From Clostridiales bacterium (lineage in GTDB: Bacteria; Bacillota; Clostridia; Christensenellales; Pumilibacteraceae): 46,528 nt of DNA. Shown here one piece after another: positions 41,300 through 46,528 of the stretch. A program made the translations under genes and the position numbers. The stretch covers positions 1 through 46,528 of the forward strand of contig SVHU01000019.1 in NCBI GenBank assembly GCA_015055625.1, given 5' to 3'. The notes below the pieces were generated by a model. That model was not told the origin of the DNA, made no database searches, and worked only from the letters and a program-made list of their open reading frames with translations. Every line of letters starts with the position of its first letter. Within the stretch, counting starts at the first letter, position 1.

Positions 41300-42174
41300 C
41301 TTTCTACCTCCGCGCGGAACTTCTTTAGCAACTTACAATTTGTAGAGGCAACGTCAAACATAAACTCACAATCAGTCTTCTTTATTCTTCCTAAAAGTCC
41401 GTCAATTTCGGCGCAATAATCGCCCTTATATCCAATCTCTTTTAAGGCTATTGCAAGCTGACTCCAATTAATTCCGCCAGTATACGGCATAATATGATCG
41501 TCGTCTATTCCGTAATTGTCGTTAAGGTGCATAATTTTAAGGTGTTGACCAAGTTTGCGCGCCACGTATGCAGGATTTTCGCCCACAAGATGCGCGTGTC
41601 CCGTGTCTAAGCATACGCCTACGCCAAACTTTTCTACGTATTTTTCAAGATCGTCCGCTCTCGTACAAGCACCCTGAACACGACAGTATTTATACTTGTT
41701 ATAAATGGGAATATTCTCCACGCAAACAAGTAAATCAGTTCCCTTTATATGCTCGTTTACCGCACTCAATATCTTGCCGTAATTTTCTACGCCCTCGGCA
41801 AAATTATTCAAGCCGTTCTTTTTTCTGCTTGGATGAATTACCACGTACGGCGCGCCAAGTATTACGCTAGCGTCAAGCTCTGGTAAAAGCTTATCCACAA
41901 TAATCTTGCACTCTTCGTCCGTATCAAAATCAATGGGAAAGGATAAGTGAGTTTGAACAACAGCTACGCCGTTATCATCCGCTCTTTTCTTTATCGAGCT
42001 AAAATACTTGTCCACAGCACAAGCACTCTCGTCAAAAATACTTAGCCTTTTATGTCCGTCCGTGTACATGGAAAAATCTAGCGCGTCATAACCTATTTGC
42101 GCTAGTTTGTCAATACATTTTTCCCCGTACTCATTCCAAAACACACCCGTTGCAATTCCAATTTTTCCTGCCAT
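41296..42174 (-). CDS. Xylose-isomerase-like TIM-barrel protein, first of a tandem pair
   Basis: 292 residues. CVENIPIYNK, CLDTGHAHLVG, MHLNDNYGIDD and CAEIDG are the metal-site strands; VVQTHLSF is the second-strand motif. It shares the layout of the next gene (GYDALDFSMY against GLDAIDFGLL) but only moderate identity. With two different barrels in one unit, one may epimerise and the other dehydrate or cleave, or the pair may form a mixed oligomer. GGAGG stands before the start. Strong promoter upstream. Confidence 0.88.
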   Translation of the reverse strand: MAGKIGIATGVFWNEYGEKCIDKLAQIGYDALDFSMYTDGHKRLSIFDESACAVDKYFSSIKKRADDNGVAVVQTHLSFPIDFDTDEECKIIVDKLLPELDASVILGAPYVVIHPSRKKNGLNNFAEGVENYGKILSAVNEHIKGTDLLVCVENIPIYNKYKYCRVQGACTRADDLEKYVEKFGVGVCLDTGHAHLVGENPAYVARKLGQHLKIMHLNDNYGIDDDHIMPYTGGINWSQLAIALKEIGYKGDYCAEIDGLLGRIKKTDCEFMFDVASTNCKLLKKFRAEVER

Positions 42175-42212
42175 AATTTCCTCCGGTAAACAGTGTTTTT
42201 CAATTTACGTTG

Positions 42213-42241
42213 ATTATAAACGAAAACGGCAATATTGTCAA
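42213..42241 (-). promoter_or_regulatory. Consensus promoter for the TIM-barrel/aldolase unit
   Basis: TTGACA (42241-42236), 17 bases, TATAAT (42218-42213) on the minus strand. Confidence 0.85.
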
Positions 42242-42274
42242 GAGGGAAATGCAAAAAAGACCAATTAAAAATAT

Positions 42275-42304
42275 TTGACACATGATTAAATTTTAGAGTA
42301 TACT
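42275..42304 (+). promoter_or_regulatory. Promoter for the HAD phosphatase
   Basis: TTGACA (42275-42280), 18 bases, TATACT (42299-42304), 42 bases before the ATG. Confidence 0.7.
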
Positions 42305-42346
42305 ATACGCAGTCAACACATATAAAATCTTTTATGGAGAACGAAT

Positions 42347-42997
42347 ATGAAAAACGCGGTAATTTTTGACCTTGACGGCACGCTCATGAATACTTTGGAC
42401 GATTTGTGCGACAGTACAAACTACGCTCTTTCTTCTTGTGGATTTCCCACGCGAACTTACGAAGAAGTTCGCTCATTCGTAGGCAACGGTATAAGACTTC
42501 TTATAGAACGCGCAGTTCCTCCCAATACTGCAAAGGAAAAAATTGACGAGTGTTTTAACACCTTTAAGGCATACTATCTTACCCACTCCAAGATAAAAAC
42601 CGCGCCATATAACGGCGTGGTAGACCTTCTTAAAATCTTAAAGCAACTAGGCTACAAGACGGCAATCGTTTCCAATAAAATTCAGGCAGGCGTGGACGAG
42701 CTTGTAGAAGAAATGTTCAAAGGTCTTGTGGATATCGCGGTGGGCGAAAGAGCGGGATATAAAACAAAGCCCGATCCCGACCTTGTAAATATCGCTATCG
42801 ATTACCTTAATATCGACAAAAAGAACGCCGTTTACGTGGGCGATTCTGACGTAGACGTTATGACTGCAAAAAATTCGGAACTTGATATGGTTGCGGTAAC
42901 CTGGGGATTTAGAGATAAATACTTCCTTATAAAGCACGGCGCAACCACCTTTATCGACACTCCAAACGAGCTTTTGGAACTTTTGAAACAATTATAA
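42347..42997 (+). CDS. HAD-family phosphatase, phosphoglycolate-phosphatase-like
   Basis: 216 residues. IFDLDGTLMNT carries the nucleophile Asp8 and Asp10; VSNK, KTKPDPD and VYVGDSDVDVMTA are the other HAD motifs. The helical cap (residues 15-85) is of the Gph/PGMB type. Substrates may be phosphoglycolate or small sugar phosphates; Gph is a reasonable but unproven name. GGAGAACG precedes the ATG. It is divergent from the sugar unit and has no evident terminator before the tRNA-Ser promoter. Confidence 0.9.
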   Translation: MKNAVIFDLDGTLMNTLDDLCDSTNYALSSCGFPTRTYEEVRSFVGNGIRLLIERAVPPNTAKEKIDECFNTFKAYYLTHSKIKTAPYNGVVDLLKILKQLGYKTAIVSNKIQAGVDELVEEMFKGLVDIAVGERAGYKTKPDPDLVNIAIDYLNIDKKNAVYVGDSDVDVMTAKNSELDMVAVTWGFRDKYFLIKHGATTFIDTPNELLELLKQL

Positions 42998-43041
42998 TTT
43001 GGCAAAACTGCAATTTTCGCGCTAAAAAAAGGCAAATTCTC

Positions 43042-43070
43042 TTGACAAACAACTTTTTGTGTGGTACTAT
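43042..43070 (+). promoter_or_regulatory. Promoter for tRNA-Ser
   Basis: TTGACA (43042-43047), 17 bases, TACTAT (43065-43070). Confidence 0.7.
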
Positions 43071-43107
43071 ATTAAGGCTCTATAATAGCCGTAGAGTGGA
43101 AAGGATT

Positions 43108-43202
43108 GGAGAAATACCCAAGAGGCTATAAGGGGACCCCCTGCTAAGGGGTTAGTTCGGGTAATACCTGAAGCGCGAGTTCGAATCTCGCTTTCTCCGC
43201 CA
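43108..43202 (+). tRNA. tRNA-Ser (GCT)
   Basis: 95 bases with encoded CCA. Acceptor GGAGAAA/TTTCTCC, anticodon stem ACCCC/GGGGT around CTGCTAA with anticodon GCT, a long variable arm (TCGGGTAATACCTGA) as in all type II serine tRNAs, and T-arm GCGAG-TTCGAAT-CTCGC. It reads AGC and AGT. Confidence 0.95.
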
Positions 43203-43240
43203 AAAATACCATACCCAATTTCGGGTATGGTATTTTTTGT
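43203..43240 (+). terminator. Terminator of tRNA-Ser
   Basis: AAATACCATACCC and GGGTATGGTATTT form a perfect 13-bp stem followed by Ts. Confidence 0.87.
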
Positions 43241-43267
43241 TGAGAAAATCTGAGATACCGAACGAAT

Positions 43268-43700
43268 AATTGCAAAGCAATTTTCAATTCGCGGACACGA
43301 AGTGTCCCAAAGGTGCGCAAAGCACCGCTATCTCGCACATACTACTCTCTCTTCAACCACCATTCGGCGATTCGTGTTTTTTGTTATGGAGTAAGACCGA
43401 GATCGAGATCGATATTTTGACGTCAGTCAAAAATCGTTCGCTGTGCGTAGCACAAAAGGTGCGCAGAGCACCGCTATCTCGCGTATGTTTTTACTTTTTT
43501 CAATTCGCGGACACGAAGTGTCCCAAAGGTGCGCAAAGCACCGCTATCTCGCACATACTACTCTCTCTTCAACCACCATTCGGTGATTCGTGTTTTTTTG
43601 TTATGGAGTAAGACCGAGATCGAGAACGATATTTTGACGTCAGTCAAAAATCGTTCGTGGACGAAGTCCCAAAGGAAACGTGGTTTCCGCTATCTCGCAT
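43268..43700. repeat. Array of paired mini-hairpins within a 216-bp tandem duplication
   Basis: A stretch from CAATTCGCGGACACGAAG recurs 216 bases later (43285 and 43501). Inside, a cassette of two adjacent small hairpins, joined by AAA-type spacers and closed by CGCTATCTCGC, occurs four times. First hairpins: GGACACGAAGTGTCC, TGTGCGTAGCACA, GGACACGAAGTGTCC, GGACGAAGTCC. Second hairpins: GGTGCGCAAAGCACC, GGTGCGCAGAGCACC, GGTGCGCAAAGCACC, GGAAACGTGGTTTCC. Stems change on both arms together. A further hairpin TTTTGACGTCAGTCAAAA lies between cassettes. No credible gene lies in 43241-44027; reading frames here follow the repeats and lack ribosome binding sites. Confidence 0.88.
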
Positions 43701-43962
43701 TGAAAATCACAGCTAATCCGAACTTAAAAATAGAGTCGCTTTTTCTATTACTATAATCAAATACATCTTCGTTAAAGGAAATGCAGTCATAATCTTTGAT
43801 TTTGAAAAACCTAAACCCGAAAATTCGCACTGTATGACTCAACCAAAAATGAACTCGGTGGTTTTTTCATTAAAAATAAAAAGTAGTTAAATAAAAGCTT
43901 ACAAGATATTTTTGTAGGCTTTTTAATTTAGGTTTTAATTTTTTATATAATTACATAACCAC

Positions 43963-43991
43963 TTGATTTTTTGGGGAAAAATTGCTATAAT
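43963..43991 (+). promoter_or_regulatory. Promoter for the LuxR-type membrane regulator
   Basis: TTGATT (43963-43968), 17 bases, TATAAT (43986-43991), 36 bases before the ATG. Confidence 0.7.
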
Positions 43992-44027
43992 TTAAGTATC
44001 AAAAAAAGTTAAAAAGGAGAAAAGATT

Positions 44028-44981
44028 ATGATAATCGGTTATGGAATAACGACGGCTCTTTCCGTGCTTTTCTTCGTTTTATATAGAATTTTAATTAAAA
44101 AAAGAGAGTTTTGGCTTTCTTTGCTTTTTGTGTGTATTGCGTTAGTAAACGTCGGTTATCTAATGCTTTCGCTTGCAAAATCGGTTGAGTTTGCTATATT
44201 TGCAAACGACGTGGCGTATTTAGGTAGCGTGTTTCTTTCTACTTGTATGCTGTTTACCATAATAAAATTATGTGGATATAAAGTAACCAAAGCGCACGTT
44301 ATCATAGCATTGTCGCTTGGCGTAGTTATGTTTTTAATTGTGGCAACATCGGGCATCTTACCTTGGTACTATAAATCGGTATCCATTGAAAGTATACATG
44401 GTGCAACCGTGCTTAAGAAAGATTACGGCATACTGCACCCTGTATATCTCGTGTATTTGGTTTTGTATTTTTTGGCAATGCTTACAACGATTATCCACTC
44501 GATAGCAAAAAAGCGCGCAGCGGCGCAAAAATTCTCGGTTGTAATGTTGGGAATCGTTTTAATAAATCTTTTCATTTGGTTTATAGAAAAATTCGGCAAG
44601 TGGGAATTTGAGTTTCTTTCTGTATCGTATATTTTCTCGGAAATCTTATTTGTTCTTTTGTATTGGACAATGCAAGATTACATACGCAAAGACAAGGTGC
44701 AGACGACCGTTATAGTAGAACAAAAAGCGCCTATCATAATCGTCGATTCAATATCAAGAGAAGAAAAAATAAAAACGATACTTGCAGCACTTCCCGAAGG
44801 GGCAACCCTTACCGTTCGTCAAATGGACGTGCTTGAAGGCATTATCGACGGCAAGAGTCGTAAAGAAATAGCGGCTGATTTATACCTTTCTGAAAATACT
44901 GTAAAAATGCACACTTCGTCGCTTTATCGGTTGCTTGGCGTTACGAGTCGTGATGAACTTCGAGCCTTTTTCAAAAAATAA
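44028..44981 (+). CDS. Membrane-anchored LuxR-type transcription regulator
   Basis: 317 residues. Seven hydrophobic helices fill residues 1-215, in a layout like the 7TM region at the N-terminus of some histidine kinases. After a charged linker (IRKDKVQTTVIVEQ...) the LuxR-type HTH covers about 255-317: LTVRQMDVLEGIIDGKSRKEIAADL and LSENTVKMHTSSLYRLLGV. There is no kinase or receiver domain, so it would be a one-component regulator that binds DNA from the membrane. AAAAAGGAG precedes the ATG. The genes that follow are likely targets. Confidence 0.87.
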   Translation: MIIGYGITTALSVLFFVLYRILIKKREFWLSLLFVCIALVNVGYLMLSLAKSVEFAIFANDVAYLGSVFLSTCMLFTIIKLCGYKVTKAHVIIALSLGVVMFLIVATSGILPWYYKSVSIESIHGATVLKKDYGILHPVYLVYLVLYFLAMLTTIIHSIAKKRAAAQKFSVVMLGIVLINLFIWFIEKFGKWEFEFLSVSYIFSEILFVLLYWTMQDYIRKDKVQTTVIVEQKAPIIIVDSISREEKIKTILAALPEGATLTVRQMDVLEGIIDGKSRKEIAADLYLSENTVKMHTSSLYRLLGVTSRDELRAFFKK

Positions 44982-44999
44982 AACGGCATATATCTAAAT

Positions 45000-45031
45000 G
45001 GCGATAGTCAATTTGGCTATCGCCACTTTTT
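45000..45031 (+). terminator. Terminator of the LuxR-type gene
   Basis: GGCGATAG and CTATCGCC pair around a nine-base loop, followed by a T-run. Confidence 0.85.
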
Positions 45032-45060
45032 GTGCTATTTTTCAAAAAATTTTATGTTAA

Positions 45061-45106
45061 TACACCCTGATACACCCGAAAAACACCCCAAAAGGGTGTA
45101 TGTGTA
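45061..45106 (+). promoter_or_regulatory. Cluster of TACACCC repeats, candidate operator
   Basis: TACACCC occurs at 45061 and 45071 in direct orientation, ACACCCC at 45083, and the inverse GGGTGTA at 45094. TATAAT boxes follow at 45105 and 45122, but no standard -35, which suits an activated promoter. The adjacent LuxR-type regulator is the obvious candidate to bind here. Confidence 0.5.
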
Positions 45107-45189
45107 TAATTTTAATTATAGTATAATTAAATTGTCGATATGGCAAATAACCCGATTGCAAACGACAAAATTTTATGGAGGTGATGATA

Positions 45190-45627
45190 ATGGTAAAAAA
45201 GCGTGTGTGCTTTGGTGAGTTCGACGTTCCTATTCCAAAAGGTCACGAACGAATTACCGATAAGGACGCAACAACCGACTATTTGTTCATCAATGCGCCG
45301 AGAGAGATTTATACGGTGTACTTTAATAGTAGTATGCCACTATACGAACAAAGCGTATTGAACGGGTATGAACAAAGTAGTTCGCTCGAAGTGAAATTAC
45401 CCGATAGAAAAATCATATTCTTTTGCCCAACTATTCGTGGGGATAGAAAAGATGGTTTGTGGTATTTCATTATTGAATTTGTAGGCGAAAACGGCGAGTC
45501 TTTATTCTTGCCAGGGCAAATCTTGGTAAACTCTGACGAGGTTTACCGCAAAACAGTCGGCGGGAAATTACCTTTCGTCGATATCCTTGAAAAAATAAAA
45601 TTAAAAAGCACGGTCAAAGCCGTGTAA
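45190..45627 (+). CDS. Hypothetical protein, 145 residues
   Basis: I do not recognise this protein. It has no signal peptide or membrane helix and looks like a mixed alpha/beta domain with blocks VCFGEFDVPIPKGH, REIYTVYFNSSMP, SSLEVKLPDRKIIFFCPT and LWYFIIEFVGENG. The start at 45190 is six bases after GGAGGTG; ATGs at 45175 and 45184 overlap that site. It is 15 bases before the lipoprotein gene in the same direction, so both form one unit downstream of the TACACCC repeats. A small CACGG/CCGTG hairpin spans its stop codon. Confidence 0.75.
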   Translation: MVKKRVCFGEFDVPIPKGHERITDKDATTDYLFINAPREIYTVYFNSSMPLYEQSVLNGYEQSSSLEVKLPDRKIIFFCPTIRGDRKDGLWYFIIEFVGENGESLFLPGQILVNSDEVYRKTVGGKLPFVDILEKIKLKSTVKAV

Positions 45628-45642
45628 AAGGAGGCATTAAAA

Positions 45643-46528
45643 ATGAAGAAAAAATCTCTATTTACAACAATACTTCTTCTTTTGATTGCCGTTTTTGCAT
45701 TTTCCCTTACGGCGTGCAATAATGAAGTCGGCACGCTCGAAACGCTCAAAAACGAATACGGTATCGTTGTTGACGGCGGTAGCTTTGAAGAAGGCTCTAC
45801 CTTAGTAAGCAATGAAATCGTGGCGACCACGGAAGAAGCAGAAGAAGTTCTTGCGGCAATTGCCGAACAGAACTACAACAAAGACGGTAGCGTATATATT
45901 TTCGATATCTACGTTATGAAAGACGGCAAGGAGGTTCAGCCTGACGGTAAAGTAAAGGTTTCCATTCCTGTACCCAACGTCGAGGTAGATAACTACCTTG
46001 TATTCCATATTAAATCAGACAACTCGGTAGAAAGCCTTGTTCCTACTGTGGCTGACGGAAAAATCTCATTTGAAACAAGCAGCTTTTCCTACTTCGTAAT
46101 TGCAGAGGCAGCTATTCAGGATGCTCCACCCATACACGTACACAATTTTGAATGGGTAGAAGGAAAGGAATCCACCTGTAAAGAAGAAGGTATAGCGCCG
46201 CACTATCACTGCGAAGCTTGTGGAAAGAACTTTGATCCGAATTACGGAGAGATTGATTCTATTGTTATCGGAAAGCTTCCTCATGACGTTGGTCTCAACT
46301 ACAGCCCAAGAATGGAGCCTACTTTCTTTATGGAAGGAACTGTGGCATATTACATTTGTAACGATTGCTTACAGTACATCAGTGAGGACGGACAGATCAT
46401 TCCTCCGACGGATATTTTCATTCCGCCCCTGTCCCTTGATATTTCGGTTTGCGTAAACGGCGTGCCTACCGAGCTTGCCCTTCAAGGCGATTTTAACGGT
46501 GATACAGCCGAATGGAAAGCCGAGGGGC
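45643..46528 (+). CDS. Secreted lipoprotein with metal-like CxxC repeats, cut by the window end
   Basis: Open to the window end (295 codons). A lipoprotein signal peptide (MKKKSLFTTILLLLIAVFAF) ends in the lipobox LTAC with Cys25. Residues 45-160 resemble the doubled beta domain found in clostridial surface proteins (IYVMKDGKEVQPDGKVKVSI, then SFSYFVIAE). From 170 on come segments of the type HVHNFEWVEG...STC..GIAPHYHCEACG, and YYICNDC, common C-C/H-H repeats in Clostridia cell-surface proteins. AAAAGGAGG precedes the ATG. Second gene of a unit with the 145-residue protein. Confidence 0.85.
   Translation, partial: MKKKSLFTTILLLLIAVFAFSLTACNNEVGTLETLKNEYGIVVDGGSFEEGSTLVSNEIVATTEEAEEVLAAIAEQNYNKDGSVYIFDIYVMKDGKEVQPDGKVKVSIPVPNVEVDNYLVFHIKSDNSVESLVPTVADGKISFETSSFSYFVIAEAAIQDAPPIHVHNFEWVEGKESTCKEEGIAPHYHCEACGKNFDPNYGEIDSIVIGKLPHDVGLNYSPRMEPTFFMEGTVAYYICNDCLQYISEDGQIIPPTDIFIPPLSLDISVCVNGVPTELALQGDFNGDTAEWKAEG

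Noticed and set aside
43270..43756. Two overlapping plus-strand reading frames of 113 and 75 codons
   Set aside because: They are translations of the hairpin repeats, share the same duplicated peptide, and have no ribosome binding site.
1..46528. CRISPR array, rRNA genes, prophage structural genes, replication origin
   Set aside because: No regular spacer-repeat pattern, rRNA sequence, phage head/tail genes or DnaA-box cluster was found.

Overview
The window looks like chromosomal DNA of a low-GC, Gram-positive anaerobe of the Clostridia, probably gut-associated. I cannot name a genus from sequence alone. Supporting signs are strong AGGAGG-type ribosome binding sites, many TTGACA-17-TATAAT promoters, a tetrapyrrole-methylase/MazG fusion, a DUF1540 protein, a SipW-type secreted protein, a glycyl radical enzyme and Fe-S aldo/keto reductase (anaerobic chemistry), and tRNA genes that encode CCA.

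Layout. 1-245 is the 5' end of an IS200/IS605-type element. 292-7014 is mostly housekeeping: cation efflux protein, dus, yabN-like/mazG, a YjzC-like peptide, patatin, ECF-like membrane protein, rplI and DUF1540; a 169-bp tandem repeat lies at 4232-4572. 7036-15941 is a carbohydrate region: two xylose-isomerase-like TIM barrels, a GH127 enzyme, two near-duplicate Gfo/Idh/MocA oxidoreductases, a GDPD-family phosphodiesterase, DUF1893 and a ferredoxin-like aldo/keto reductase. A palindromic MITE-like insert sits exactly at the GH127 stop codon. 16006-21462 holds a PhnP-like hydrolase, DegV, signal peptidase I, an odd alpha/beta-hydrolase lacking its serine, and an M29 aminopeptidase.

21664-24997 is an AT-rich accessory island beside tRNA-Arg. 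It carries a 31-residue cysteine-containing peptide followed by a radical SAM/SPASM enzyme (a candidate RiPP system), and a tyrosine recombinase. 25020-27188 is a large SipW-type surface protein with a beta-helix body. 27498-31714 has a glycyl radical enzyme without a visible activase, a divergent AraC regulator and an MFS transporter. 31774-32609 is pnuC with a leader that ends in an intrinsic terminator before the ribosome binding site, a likely attenuator.

32662-42174 is a second sugar region: SDR, ThuA, a third Gfo/Idh/MocA protein, a TIM barrel, an AraC regulator, GH35 beta-galactosidase, a class II aldolase homologue that lost its zinc histidines, and two overlapping TIM barrels. Together the GH127/GH35 enzymes, three Gfo/Idh/MocA dehydrogenases, five TIM barrels and ThuA suggest intracellular glycoside breakdown, possibly through 3-keto-sugar intermediates (inference). 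42347-46528 has a HAD phosphatase, tRNA-Ser, a striking array of paired mini-hairpins (43268-43700), a membrane-anchored LuxR-type regulator, an unknown 145-residue protein and a lipoprotein cut by the window end.
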